Shown in pieces: positions 14,717 to 23,218 of a DNA stretch of 64,000 nucleotides (the stretch's first letter is position 1; each line of letters opens with the position of its first letter). The stretch lies in contig NZ_RHQM01000010.1 in assembly GCF_003935375.1 (NCBI RefSeq), forward strand, positions 62,001 through 126,000, in the 5' to 3' direction. Source of the stretch: Stutzerimonas xanthomarina. Its GTDB lineage: Bacteria > Pseudomonadota > Gammaproteobacteria > Pseudomonadales > Pseudomonadaceae. The position numbers and the translations under genes are program-made. Under the pieces are notes generated by a model that was not told the origin of the DNA, ran no database searches, and saw only the letters and a program-made list of their open reading frames with translations.

Positions 14717-16398
14717 TGCTCAACGCCTCGCCACTGAACGCCGTGCCGCTGAACGGCTTGGCGAGTGCTTCCGGTGAACCCGAATACATCGTGCGCGGCC
14801 AGTCGTTCGTGTGGGCGCTGCGCGTACTGGTCGGCGGCGTGAACCTCACGGCTCAGCTGACTGGCACGGTCACCGTTGACCGGGAGGAGGGCGCGGCCGG
14901 CATTGCCAGCTTCGACCTCTACATTGCCCCGGGCGTTGCCGTTGTGCCGCCAGACTGGAAGGGTCGGCCGGTATCAATCGACTACATCAGCACGAGCCAG
15001 GGTGCGACCACTGAGTCCAGCCGCTACACCGGGCAAATCAGCATCGCCAACTGGAACCCGATCAGTCGGGTACTGACCTGCGAATGCTCTGACCAGCTGC
15101 AGCAGCGCGTCGAAGGCATGACCGTCGAGGCGATTGATTCACTGGTCGGCGGGTACTGGTCGGCGGATGTGTTCGAGGAAGTCGAGGGGCGCAGCCATTG
15201 GGACTATGTGCTTGAGCGCCTGAGCACCCGGCCGGTAAGCCTGGACTGCTCACCGCTGGGCGATATGCGGGTCACCAGTTGGTATGCCGGCGCGCCGGAC
15301 TTCATCTTCTGCGAAGGCACCGTGCTGTATCAGACGCTGGACCTGCAGCAGTCCGACCTGTCGCGCACCACGAACCGCATTGAAGTCGAGTTCAGCTATC
15401 GCTACTCCCGGCTGTGGCAGCGCAATCAGGCATACACCTGGATCGTTCCGGCTGGATCATTCTGTAACTGGCGGGAGGATTCGCACGAACTGCCCACCAT
15501 CGAGATGGTGCAGGAGGCTCTGACCGGCAGCGGGCAGGCCATCGTCAGCGAAAGCTACGTGACCGCGCCGCTCAGCGATCCGGACCCGTGCGGAACGGGC
15601 ATCGCTTGGGTCAACCAGTTTGACAACCTGGTTATTGGCACTGGCATCACTGGCGGGCGTCGCTGGGTCCAGACGGTGACCGAGAGCTACACGCTGACAT
15701 TCGCCACGCCAGACGGTGAAGACGAAGCGCGCCAGGTGGTTCAGCGTCAAAGCGCCTCGCTGCAGGTCGAAAGCGACGAGGAATGGACCGAAGGCGACAT
15801 GGCCGGCACCGATACCGGCTATCAGGACGTGATCGACGACGCCCGCCGCGCTGCCGTGTTTGAAGTGGTCGCCAATGAAGCGCGTACCGAGCTGATATCG
15901 GCCAATCGGGAAACGCTGCTCAGCTGGCAGGTGCCGGCGAGCATGGTGCTGGGCATCGACCTGATCCATACGCTGGAGGTTGATTGCTCAGGCGTGCGAG
16001 CCCGCGGCAAGTGCCGGCGCATCGTCGACTCATTTGATTTGGGCAGCGGTGCGGCGGTGACCACGCTCAGCATCGCGATCATGCGCGGCGGCGGCACAAG
16101 CGACCCGCTGGCGATTCCACCTCGGCTTGGCTCTAGCCCGACTGATCCGGGTGAGGGTGCCTCGATTGCGCTACCAACGCAGATCGGCGGGCGCAGTACT
16201 GATCCCGTCTATGACGAGGACAAGCTCGGCTTTGCCGGCAACTGGTCGGTGGCGGACAACAACGAAGGCCAGGAAGCATTCCCGCGCCGGTTTGACCTTG
16301 AATCGCCAGAGATACCGGAAGCCGATCGCGACGAACTCGCCCCAACCGGTGCCACGCTCTACCGCGTCGGCATCCCCAATGACCTGCTGGAGCTTTAA
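14716..16398 (+). CDS. large tail-tip/hub-like protein (560 aa)
   Basis: Starts MLNASPLNAVPLNGLASASG. Residues about 25-115 contain beta-strand-rich segments (VTVDREEGAAGIASFDLYIA, GRPVSIDYISTSQGATTESS) reminiscent of tail hub domains, followed by RVLTCECSDQLQQRVEGM. No membrane segment or enzyme motif. The Asp/Glu-rich C-terminal third may contact the next fibre-like proteins. Located where siphophage distal tail or hub genes lie. Functional naming is by order only. Confidence 0.5.
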   Translation: MLNASPLNAVPLNGLASASGEPEYIVRGQSFVWALRVLVGGVNLTAQLTGTVTVDREEGAAGIASFDLYIAPGVAVVPPDWKGRPVSIDYISTSQGATTESSRYTGQISIANWNPISRVLTCECSDQLQQRVEGMTVEAIDSLVGGYWSADVFEEVEGRSHWDYVLERLSTRPVSLDCSPLGDMRVTSWYAGAPDFIFCEGTVLYQTLDLQQSDLSRTTNRIEVEFSYRYSRLWQRNQAYTWIVPAGSFCNWREDSHELPTIEMVQEALTGSGQAIVSESYVTAPLSDPDPCGTGIAWVNQFDNLVIGTGITGGRRWVQTVTESYTLTFATPDGEDEARQVVQRQSASLQVESDEEWTEGDMAGTDTGYQDVIDDARRAAVFEVVANEARTELISANRETLLSWQVPASMVLGIDLIHTLEVDCSGVRARGKCRRIVDSFDLGSGAAVTTLSIAIMRGGGTSDPLAIPPRLGSSPTDPGEGASIALPTQIGGRSTDPVYDEDKLGFAGNWSVADNNEGQEAFPRRFDLESPEIPEADRDELAPTGATLYRVGIPNDLLEL

Positions 16399-16400
16399 CC

Positions 16401-16835
16401 ATGGCGCTTGGAGACGCACGCCGAGCCGGTGGGCAGGCAATGGAGCGGGGGCGCCGCGCGGCTGGTCGAGCATCGGAAGATGCCCGGCGTGCCGGCGGCC
16501 AGCAGATGGAAGCCACACGTCGCGGGGAAGCGGTTGCCGAGGACATCAACAGCCTCGTGCGACCGCAGCGCCAGGCCCGGACATTGCCAAAGGTGGCGCC
16601 TGTTGGTCCTTTGCCGGCGCAGCGCAGCAGCGCGGATTACAAGGCGCCGGCCAGCACCGGCACGGCAGGCATCGCCAGTCCGCTCACAGAGCAAAACGCA
16701 GCCACCCGCACATACTGGCCGGGTGGCTGGCCAAGCAATGACGGACTGCTGGTACTTCCAGCCATTCGCCAGGTGCAGATGACCGACGCCAATGGCGCCG
16801 AGGTGATATTCGACTACGCGGACCCGAGCGCATGA
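16401..16835 (+). CDS. hypothetical phage protein with a duplicated Arg-rich 22-residue unit
   Basis: The first 45 of 144 residues contain a tandem duplication: DARRAGGQAMERGRR (5-19) and DARRAGGQQMEATRR (27-41), spaced 22 residues. The remainder is Pro/Thr/Ser-rich with a tail of hydrophobic and acidic residues (GLLVLPAIRQVQM, VIFDYADPSA). Overlaps the next gene by ATGA. The N-terminal repeat is probably a basic amphipathic helix. No known family recognised; tail-tip accessory is the likely class. Confidence 0.5.
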   Translation: MALGDARRAGGQAMERGRRAAGRASEDARRAGGQQMEATRRGEAVAEDINSLVRPQRQARTLPKVAPVGPLPAQRSSADYKAPASTGTAGIASPLTEQNAATRTYWPGGWPSNDGLLVLPAIRQVQMTDANGAEVIFDYADPSA

Positions 16836-18466
16836 CGCAGATCACCTGGGGCAACCCGTACCGCGGGCTGTGCCGCAACGGCAGCATCAGCCTGCCCAAC
16901 GGCGGCAGTCGCGCCTGCCCACAGCCGTGGGGCGAGACGACCGACGACTACGGCCAAACGCTGCTGCAGCGTGGGCAGGGCGCCTATGTGGTACGCAGCC
17001 CGGAGGAGGCCGCGCGCGATACTGAGCTGGGCTACACCTGGCGCACCGACGCGCTGCTCGCCGGCTCGGATTTCGAGCTGTACGGCCAGGTGCTCGGCGG
17101 CTACATCTACTGCGCGCCGGACGGCAGTCGCTGGCACATCGCGGCCATGTGGCCAACCGTGCAGGCGCAGCAGCCGCTCACGCTGAGCATCACCGCCACC
17201 CGTTTCGGCGAATTCGATGGCGCAATGCCCGTCATGCAAACGCTCACCGCTACACTCGCCGACATTGGCCAGGCCGAGCCCGACCCGGCCAAGCCGGTGA
17301 GCGCCACCGCGAGCATCGCCGTGTGCGACCTGCAACCGGACGGCAGCCGGGCGCTGCTCATGCTCTACGTTCCGTATGGCGTCGTGCAGCAGTGGGGCTA
17401 CAGCAACGCCAATATCGGCAAACGTCCGCTGGGTTGGCTGGAGCTGACCATCGCGGGCGACGCCACGGGTCTAACGGCAAGCCTCGCCGTAATCCGAACT
17501 CGTACGCAGACGCTCGGCTCGGCGATTGTACGCCAGAGCAACTGGAGCGGCAGTGGGCAACTCACCCTAGCCGACCTCACCTCCACCAGCGTGGACATGG
17601 GCGACTACACCGAGGTCACCTACACCTTCCAGGCTGGGCTTGGCGAGACGTTCGGCTATGACCGGCTCGCGGCTGACAACGAAATCAGCCTTAGCAACCG
17701 CATCCTGGCGCTGTGGTATGCCGGCGCCGGGGTCGAGGAGTTGACCCTCGATTTCAGCTGGACCGAAAGCGGGGGCAATGCCGTCCCGCAGGAGGCCACC
17801 AGTGGCCGGCGCATCGAGCATCACCCGAAATCCGGCGGCGCCTTCACCGTCGTTGAAGACAGTCTCGAGCACACAGTCACCCGCAGCGGCCAGCTGGACG
17901 GCGCCCTGGCCATCACCCTGCGCCGCGGTGCCGAGGTGGTTGCGCAGATCAGCGGCTCAACCAGCAATGCCATGACGTTGAGCCGCGTACTGGCATCGCC
18001 ATCCGGCGCATCGCAGAGCTGGACGGAGACCGGCAGCGGAACACTGGATGGCGTGTCCGGGGCGATCACCGAGGCGCGGGCGTTCGACGCGAACACCCCT
18101 TTCTTCACCTACGTCAGCACCTCGCGGCTGGCCCCTCAGCTGCCTGAGCCGACCACCAACCTGCCGCGCCTCCAGGCGCTTGCCGGCGGATTTGGCGCGG
18201 AGATGTACATGACTGCCTGGCAGCGCACCAACGTCGCGCCGCGGCGCTACAGCAACTACCTGCTTGGCCTGCTCGTGGAGCGCGGCCCGTACGATTTCGA
18301 CGCGGCCGTGTACCGCTACACCCGCCGCACCACGGCCGCCGCCTACCCGGCCGGCATCGATACCGGTGGTCTGGCTGCCAATGCAGGCCCGGCCTACTAC
18401 GGCAGCTACAACCCCGCCACCGGCGCCGTGATACGCGATCAAACCGAACCCGTCTGCTGGATCTGA
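16832..18466 (+). CDS. large uncharacterised phage tail protein (544 aa)
   Basis: Starts MTQITWGNPYRGLCRNGSIS. The sequence is beta-rich and Ser/Thr/Gly-rich with no coiled coil or membrane segment, ending in an aromatic segment (NAGPAYYGSYNPATGAVIRD). It is overlapped with the 144-residue gene upstream and followed after 12 bases by another tail gene. Position suggests a central tail-fibre or host-contact protein. Sequence composition shows no recognisable lyase, hydrolase or adhesin motif, so only 'tail-tip region protein' is supported. Confidence 0.5.
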   Translation: MTQITWGNPYRGLCRNGSISLPNGGSRACPQPWGETTDDYGQTLLQRGQGAYVVRSPEEAARDTELGYTWRTDALLAGSDFELYGQVLGGYIYCAPDGSRWHIAAMWPTVQAQQPLTLSITATRFGEFDGAMPVMQTLTATLADIGQAEPDPAKPVSATASIAVCDLQPDGSRALLMLYVPYGVVQQWGYSNANIGKRPLGWLELTIAGDATGLTASLAVIRTRTQTLGSAIVRQSNWSGSGQLTLADLTSTSVDMGDYTEVTYTFQAGLGETFGYDRLAADNEISLSNRILALWYAGAGVEELTLDFSWTESGGNAVPQEATSGRRIEHHPKSGGAFTVVEDSLEHTVTRSGQLDGALAITLRRGAEVVAQISGSTSNAMTLSRVLASPSGASQSWTETGSGTLDGVSGAITEARAFDANTPFFTYVSTSRLAPQLPEPTTNLPRLQALAGGFGAEMYMTAWQRTNVAPRRYSNYLLGLLVERGPYDFDAAVYRYTRRTTAAAYPAGIDTGGLAANAGPAYYGSYNPATGAVIRDQTEPVCWI

Positions 18467-18478
18467 CCGAGGACAACC

Positions 18479-19102
18479 ATGGATTTCGTGAACAACTGGA
18501 GCCGGCCGATCACGCTGGCGGCCGGGGCGACCTCGCTCGCCCTCGATCTGCCGGACGGCAGCTACCGACTGACCCTGGCCGACAAAGCGGCCGGCGCCAC
18601 CCGCTGGGAGATCATCGACGCCAGCGTCGCCTCCGGCACCGCCGCGCTCACCCGTGCGCAGGAGGGCACCATGGACCAGGCGTGGCCAGAGGGAAGCGTC
18701 ATCTACTGCTCGCTCACGGCGGGGACGTTGGCGCAGTTTGCCGCCCCTGCGGCGCCGTCGCGCTCTCCGGTCGTGCTGGTAGGCGCATCGCGCACGCTCA
18801 CGCTCGCCGACGAGGGAGCGTACCTGAAGATGACTATCGGCGACGTCGAACTGACTGTGCCCTCGGATGCCGAAGTGGCCTGGCCGGACGGCGCGGAAAT
18901 CACCTTTGCCGGCTGGGGGGCGTACAGCATCATCGGCGCGCCTGTCGCAGGCGATTTCGTCATGTTCATGTTCGGCGACTCAGCCAACAACTACATCCAG
19001 TCCGGGAGCGAGTACGCCGTCATTACGATCAAGCGCGTTGGCGTAGATACCTGGGTTGCTTCCGGCGACTTTATGGCGAGCGCCGGGCCGATCATCGCTT
19101 AA
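18479..19102 (+). CDS. phage tail protein of unknown function (207 aa)
   Basis: Begins MDFVNNWSRPITLAAGATSL, a pattern often seen in small structural proteins at siphophage tail tips (a short beta-domain with LDLPDGSYRLTLADKAAG). A second domain from about residue 100 (LVGASRTLTLADEGAYLKMT, AYSIIGAPVAGDFVMFMFGD) repeats the TLAD motif, hinting at an internal duplication. A 16-base spacer leads to the next gene. Tail-fibre accessory by context. Confidence 0.5.
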   Translation: MDFVNNWSRPITLAAGATSLALDLPDGSYRLTLADKAAGATRWEIIDASVASGTAALTRAQEGTMDQAWPEGSVIYCSLTAGTLAQFAAPAAPSRSPVVLVGASRTLTLADEGAYLKMTIGDVELTVPSDAEVAWPDGAEITFAGWGAYSIIGAPVAGDFVMFMFGDSANNYIQSGSEYAVITIKRVGVDTWVASGDFMASAGPIIA

Positions 19103-19118
19103 CCGTTGGAGTACCCAA

Positions 19119-19694
19119 ATGCAGCCCGCACGACTGGATCTCTCGATCATCCAGGGCTCGACCCTGCGCGACACCCTGCGGCTGATGCAGCCGCGCTACG
19201 AATACCGTCCGATCACCGGCCTCAGCGGGTCGCCGCTGCGGCTCACCGTCGATCACGGCCTGCCGGGTAACTGGCTGGCGTGGGTCGAGGGCGTCAACGG
19301 CATGCAGGGTGTTAATCGCGCTACCCGTGAGCAGCCGCACCGCGTCACGGTCGTGGACGCCTCCACGCTGGAGATCAACGCGCTCTCGGCGTTTGGCCTC
19401 AATCCAAGCGGCGGGCAGCTGATCTACAAGCCCCCGGTAGACCTGACCGGCGCCACGGCGCGCATGCAGATTCGCGAGCAGGTCGGTGGTGCGGTGCTGC
19501 TCGAGCTGACCACGGAGAACGACGGCCTGGCCATCACTGGCCCGGGCACGATCACTCGCACGCTGAGCGCCACCCAAACCGCCGCGCTGGCGTGGACCGA
19601 GGCCGTCTATGACCTCGAAGTCCAATACCCCGACGGCACCGTTCAGCGCTACCTGCAGGGGGCTGTCACCGTCAGTCGTGAGGTCACCGTATGA
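19119..19694 (+). CDS. phage tail/baseplate-like protein (191 aa)
   Basis: The start chosen at ATG 19119 lies after the upstream stop and gives MQPARLDLSIIQGSTLRDTL; an in-frame ATG at 19056 lies inside the preceding gene. Segments LDLSIIQGSTLRDTLRL and VDLTGATARMQIREQVGGAV, then YDLEVQYPDGTVQRYLQG, recall BppU/N-terminal baseplate-like domains that anchor fibres. Overlaps the next gene by ATGA. Role by resemblance and position. Confidence 0.5.
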   Translation: MQPARLDLSIIQGSTLRDTLRLMQPRYEYRPITGLSGSPLRLTVDHGLPGNWLAWVEGVNGMQGVNRATREQPHRVTVVDASTLEINALSAFGLNPSGGQLIYKPPVDLTGATARMQIREQVGGAVLLELTTENDGLAITGPGTITRTLSATQTAALAWTEAVYDLEVQYPDGTVQRYLQGAVTVSREVTV

Positions 19695-19978
19695 GCACCG
19701 TCGCGATCTGCGGTGACCCGGAGGTGCTGGTCATCGAGGCCGGCGCCGAATACGCCGTCGGCCTTGAGCCGGACGTCGAGACGGTCGTCGTCATGGCCGG
19801 CGAGCAGGGGCCGCCCGGCCGTAATGGGGTCGGCGCTGGCGGAATCTCGTACATCCAGGACCACGAGCCCGTGGGGGCTAGCGAAAGCGAAACCTGGTGG
19901 AACCCGCTGACCCTGCAACTGAAGGTCTACCACGAAAATCGATTTGAACCCGTGTCGCCCGATGGCGGCCACTTCTGA
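19691..19978 (+). CDS. small phage tail protein with collagen-like GEQGPPG turn (95 aa)
   Basis: Starts MSTVAICGDPEVLVIEAGAE. A short collagen-like sequence (AGEQGPPGRNGVGAGG) near residues 36-50 precedes a conserved-like ETWWNPLTLQLKVYHENRFE segment. Such small proteins commonly lie between baseplate-like and fibre genes and may trimerise through the collagen-like part. ATGA overlap with the upstream gene; 9-base gap to the next. Confidence 0.55.
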   Translation: MSTVAICGDPEVLVIEAGAEYAVGLEPDVETVVVMAGEQGPPGRNGVGAGGISYIQDHEPVGASESETWWNPLTLQLKVYHENRFEPVSPDGGHF

Positions 19979-19987
19979 GGAGTCACC

Positions 19988-20449
19988 ATGGCTGACACTA
20001 TCCGCATCAAACGTTCCGACGTAACCGCCGCCCCGTCCAGCCTGGCTGCAGGCGAGCTTGCCTACTCGGAAGCCTCCGGCCTGCTGTACTACGGCCGCAT
20101 CAGCGACGGCACGCCGGTTGCAATCGGTGGCAAGGCGCTCAAGGACAAGCTAGACGGCCTGACCTCGGCAGACATCTCGAACTTCACCGCGGCAGTCGAG
20201 ACAGTTATCCAGGCGGCGAGCATTGGCGATCTGGCAGACGTCAGCCTGACTGGCGCCGCCAACGGGCAAGTGCTCGTCTACCGTGACGGCTCTTTCGTGA
20301 TGGAAGCCCCGCCGAGCGGCGTGACAACCTTCGTCACGCTCACCGATACCCCTTCTTCATTCACCGGCGCTGCCGGGCGGATCGTCAAGGTCAACGCTGC
20401 AGCGAACGCGCTGGAGTTCGTGGACGGAATCGACGGCGGCACATACTGA
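19988..20449 (+). CDS. tail fibre protein with Mtd-like N-terminal domain, short form
   Basis: The 153-residue protein starts MADTIRIKRSDVTAAPSSLA, and continues AGELAYSEASGLLYYGRISD: the small trimerising beta-domain found at the N-terminus of Mtd-type and many tail-fibre proteins. The next gene begins with the same domain (MADKILHKRSGTPSAVPSAA, ELGELALNTADGRAFMK), so the two are paralogues in tandem. The C-terminal half has a TFVTLTDTPSSFTGAAGR motif common in phage fibre proteins. No reverse transcriptase or template/variable repeat was found, so this is not evidence of a diversity-generating system. Confidence 0.6.
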   Translation: MADTIRIKRSDVTAAPSSLAAGELAYSEASGLLYYGRISDGTPVAIGGKALKDKLDGLTSADISNFTAAVETVIQAASIGDLADVSLTGAANGQVLVYRDGSFVMEAPPSGVTTFVTLTDTPSSFTGAAGRIVKVNAAANALEFVDGIDGGTY

Positions 20450-20457
20450 GGTGACGC

Positions 20458-21300
20458 ATGGCTGACAAGATCCTGCATAAGCGGTCTGGCACGCCGTCGG
20501 CCGTACCATCTGCTGCATCCCTGGAACTTGGTGAGCTGGCGCTAAACACCGCAGACGGCCGCGCCTTCATGAAGAAGAACGACGGGGCGGTAGTAGAGAT
20601 CGGCAGCAACGCATCCGGCTACTTCCGCACCGAACCCATCACCGCCACTTCGGCCGGTCAGACTTCGTTCACGGTGCCTGGCGGCTACACGCCCGGAGCG
20701 ATCTTCGTTTCGCTCAATGGAGCAAGCCTGCCGCCGGCTGACTTCACCGCAACGAACGGTACGACCGTCGTGCTGGCGAGCGGAAGCGGCATCGTTGCCG
20801 GCTCCGTCCTGCTCGTGCATGTACTTTCGGCGTTCGAAGTTGCAGACGCTCTGCCGCTGGGTGGCACGGCGGCTGATTCGAGCAAGCTTGGGGGTAGCGC
20901 TGCCGCCGAATTTTACCGTCGCAGCAACATTCTCGGCACCGTCTCGCAGTCTGGCGGCGTGCCCACTGGTGCTTTGATCGAGCGCGGCAGCAATGCGAAT
21001 GGGGAGTACGTGCGGTTTGCGGATGGGACGCAGATAGGCACGGTATACAAAGTAAAGGCTGCTGCTGTGGGTATGCTGGCAAACGGCGTGTACTACTGGT
21101 CAGAGCCTTGGACATTCCCCGCAGCTTTTATTAGCGCCCCGTCCATAACGACAGGGGCATTTGTAGCTGGCGTCTTATCATGGGGCAGCGCGGACGGACA
21201 GTCGATTGACGGCACGCTTGGGTATTTAAACGCCTTCGCCAATATAGCAGCCACTGCTGATGTACATTACCGTGCGATTGCCATAGGCCGCTGGTATTAA
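20458..21300 (+). CDS. tail fibre protein, probable receptor-binding
   Basis: The 280-residue protein has the same N-terminal domain as its upstream neighbour, then FTVPGGYTPGAIFVSLNGAS, a common fibre beta-domain, and a C-terminal region (about 160-280) rich in aromatic residues that ends in YRAIAIGRWY, the usual end of Pseudomonas prophage fibres. Base composition falls toward AT in the last 200 bases, unlike the GC-rich upstream genes, as often seen for exchangeable receptor-binding tips. The stop overlaps an ATG (TAATG), but the downstream gene more likely starts at 21321. Confidence 0.65.
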   Translation: MADKILHKRSGTPSAVPSAASLELGELALNTADGRAFMKKNDGAVVEIGSNASGYFRTEPITATSAGQTSFTVPGGYTPGAIFVSLNGASLPPADFTATNGTTVVLASGSGIVAGSVLLVHVLSAFEVADALPLGGTAADSSKLGGSAAAEFYRRSNILGTVSQSGGVPTGALIERGSNANGEYVRFADGTQIGTVYKVKAAAVGMLANGVYYWSEPWTFPAAFISAPSITTGAFVAGVLSWGSADGQSIDGTLGYLNAFANIAATADVHYRAIAIGRWY

Positions 21301-21320
21301 TGGATTACGAGGAGAATATT

Positions 21321-21626
21321 ATGCAAATCAAACTATCTCCCCAGCGCCTGAACGAAACCCTGACCGCTACCCGTGCTGGCGACGTGCTGATCCTCAACGG
21401 CGAGGCATTCGACTTCGGCCCGCTGCCCGAAGGCGCCACGCTGCCGACCGAGGCGATTGATTCGCCGTGGATCGTCGGCCCCGTGTCGCGCATTGACGGC
21501 GATCTGCACCTGACGTTGCGCCTACCTCACGGGCCGAACCCGTCGCGCGCTGTGGCTTTCCCTGAGCCGATACTTGTCACGGGGAACGGCCCAATCGCCC
21601 TTCCAGCTGACGGGGTGCAGCCATGA
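21321..21626 (+). CDS. small protein downstream of the tail fibre (101 aa)
   Basis: ATG at 21321 has GAGGAG six bases upstream, so it is preferred to the ATG at 21300 in the fibre stop. Product starts MQIKLSPQRLNETLTATRAG and contains NGEAFDFGPLPEGATLP. This type of small protein follows fibre genes in many Pseudomonas prophages together with the next gene, probably as fibre assembly helper. Overlaps the next gene by ATGA. Confidence 0.6.
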   Translation: MQIKLSPQRLNETLTATRAGDVLILNGEAFDFGPLPEGATLPTEAIDSPWIVGPVSRIDGDLHLTLRLPHGPNPSRAVAFPEPILVTGNGPIALPADGVQP

Positions 21627-21931
21627 TCGACTGGGGCAAGCTGGAAACGGCTGAGCAGAAGGCCGCGGCCGCCAGAGCCGCCTTAATTCCGCAGTCGGTG
21701 ACCATGAGGCAGGCCCGTCTTGCGATGCTGAACTCCGGCATTCTGGCTGATGTTGAGGCAATGATCGCAACCATGCCTGGTGACGACGGCGCTGCGGCTC
21801 GAATCGACTGGGAGTTCGCGCGAGACGTTCGCCGCGATTGGCCGCTAGTGGCAGCCTTGGGGTCTCAGCTAGGCATGAGCAACGAGCAGATCGACGATCT
21901 ATTTATCTACGCTGGGAGTATCGCGCAATGA
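21623..21931 (+). CDS. probable tail fibre assembly-type protein (102 aa)
   Basis: Starts MIDWGKLETAEQKAAAARAA; a helical protein with MRQARLAMLNSGILADVEAM and IDWEFARDVRRDWPLVAALG. The motif 'RQARLaLL..G' is common in small proteins after fibre genes in Pseudomonas phages and probably belongs to a fibre chaperone or adaptor. Overlaps the next fibre gene by ATGA. Confidence 0.6.
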   Translation: MIDWGKLETAEQKAAAARAALIPQSVTMRQARLAMLNSGILADVEAMIATMPGDDGAAARIDWEFARDVRRDWPLVAALGSQLGMSNEQIDDLFIYAGSIAQ

Positions 21932-22638
21932 CAGCAGCACGCGACCTAGCGCGCCTGGCGCAGGTTCCATCCATCGCGGGGCGTTTTGCCTGGACAGGCG
22001 CAGGCTGGGAGGCGCTAACGGCCGATGCTGATTTGCTGAATCGGGCAAACCATACCGGATCGCAGGCAATCAGCACCGTGACTGGTTTGCAGACGACGCT
22101 GGACAACAAGTTGGCGACATCTGGGGGGAGCGTGTCAGGCAAGCTGACCGTCGACTTCAATGTTGGGGCCTCACCCACGTACGTAGACGGGCAAGTCGAG
22201 CTTAAGAGTACAGATGGTGGCGACGTTTCTCTGGGCTTCCACCGCGGTGGCTACACGGCATGCCAACTTCGCCACTCGAACAATGGGTTGATTCTTTCTG
22301 GAACAAGCAGGACTGCGGCAGCCGATCTGTACGTTTACGGAACCATTACGGCAGCATCTGACGTTAGGCTCAAGCGCGACATTCGAGTTATCGATGACGC
22401 CACTGCCCGGATCAGATCGCTGCGTGGCGTAACGTTTACTGCAAATTCGTCAGGCGAAAGGCTCACCGGGGTTGTAGCTCAGGAAGTTCTAAGTGTTTTG
22501 CCGGAGGCGGTGAAGCTCGGCGAAGACGGTTTTTATTCTGTTGCGTATGGGAACCTTGTTGGCCTGCTGATTGAAGCAATCAAAGAGCAGGCGGCGCGAA
22601 TCGACAAGCTGGAGTCCGCCCATGACGCTCCCCAGTAG
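21928..22638 (+). CDS. tail fibre/spike with C-terminal intramolecular chaperone (peptidase S74)
   Basis: ATG at 21928 gives 236 residues starting MTAARDLARLAQVPSIAGRF. Residues about 35-65 form a coiled-coil-like trimerisation stretch, and the C-terminal about 95 residues are an S74 self-cleaving chaperone domain: ASDVRLKRDIRVIDDATARI with the Ser-Asp and Lys of the cleavage site, then LTGVVAQEVLSVLPEAVKL and GNLVGLLIEAIKEQAARIDK. Such domains fold trimeric beta-helix fibres and are then cut off. Short length suggests a compact tip fibre. It overlaps the next gene by 17 bases. Confidence 0.75.
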   Translation: MTAARDLARLAQVPSIAGRFAWTGAGWEALTADADLLNRANHTGSQAISTVTGLQTTLDNKLATSGGSVSGKLTVDFNVGASPTYVDGQVELKSTDGGDVSLGFHRGGYTACQLRHSNNGLILSGTSRTAAADLYVYGTITAASDVRLKRDIRVIDDATARIRSLRGVTFTANSSGERLTGVVAQEVLSVLPEAVKLGEDGFYSVAYGNLVGLLIEAIKEQAARIDKLESAHDAPQ

Positions 22639-23161
22639 CGGAACCATGACCACTGCGCAGCTGGCTCAGGAGCTGTACGGCAACAGCGGCGCAGCCGTAA
22701 CGATACCTGACTCTGCAACCAGAACACTGACTGGCAAAGCCACTGGCGCGCTGGTGTTTCCTACTGATTTCTATGGCAAATCAGCCCGCTACGCCATCAC
22801 CGCCACATTCGCGACCTACCAGACCCTGACGACGGGATACAGTCGTGGCGTGTACGGCTCGATCAGCCCGGCCTATGCCAACGTCGACGGCGTAACCAAT
22901 GCCGCCGGCGCAGCGGGGCAGATCGACCTGCTGGCCACGACGCAGAGCGAAGTGACGCTCGCCCATTCGCTCGAATTGGTCATCGTCGGCAGCTACACCC
23001 TAGCCAGCCTGCCATTCACGACCATGCGCGTAGCTGACGCCAACAACGTGACCTACAACAAGAGCAACGCAACGCTGACCGTATCGGGCGGGAAGACCAC
23101 GCTGCGCTGGGCGAATGCTGCGCGTTTATTCGCTGGGTCGGCGGCTGTCGTGTTCGCGTAG
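22622..23161 (+). CDS. phage tail-associated protein (179 aa)
   Basis: Starts MTLPSSGTMTTAQLAQELYG, a start motif of small phage tail proteins; an in-frame ATG further upstream lies inside the S74 gene. Residues about 70-175 are Thr/Ala-rich beta-structure (FATYQTLTTGYSRGVYGSIS). Followed by a strong terminator, so it closes the tail operon before the endolysin-like gene. Function unknown; possibly a fibre tip or capsid-associated protein. Confidence 0.55.
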   Translation: MTLPSSGTMTTAQLAQELYGNSGAAVTIPDSATRTLTGKATGALVFPTDFYGKSARYAITATFATYQTLTTGYSRGVYGSISPAYANVDGVTNAAGAAGQIDLLATTQSEVTLAHSLELVIVGSYTLASLPFTTMRVADANNVTYNKSNATLTVSGGKTTLRWANAARLFAGSAAVVFA

Positions 23162-23176
23162 CAAGCCTGTTACCAC

Positions 23177-23200
23177 AGCCCCGCAAGTCGGGGCTTTTTT
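23177..23200 (+). terminator. intrinsic terminator at the end of the tail genes
   Basis: AGCCCCG (23177-23183), loop CAAGT, CGGGGCT (23189-23195), then T-run. Separates the tail operon from the lysis genes. Confidence 0.8.
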
Positions 23201-23218
23201 ACGCCTGGAGTAAATGGA

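Noticed and set aside
19988..21300. Diversity-generating retroelement suggested by Mtd-like N-terminal domains
   Set aside because: No reverse transcriptase, no template/variable repeat and no Avd-like gene in the window.
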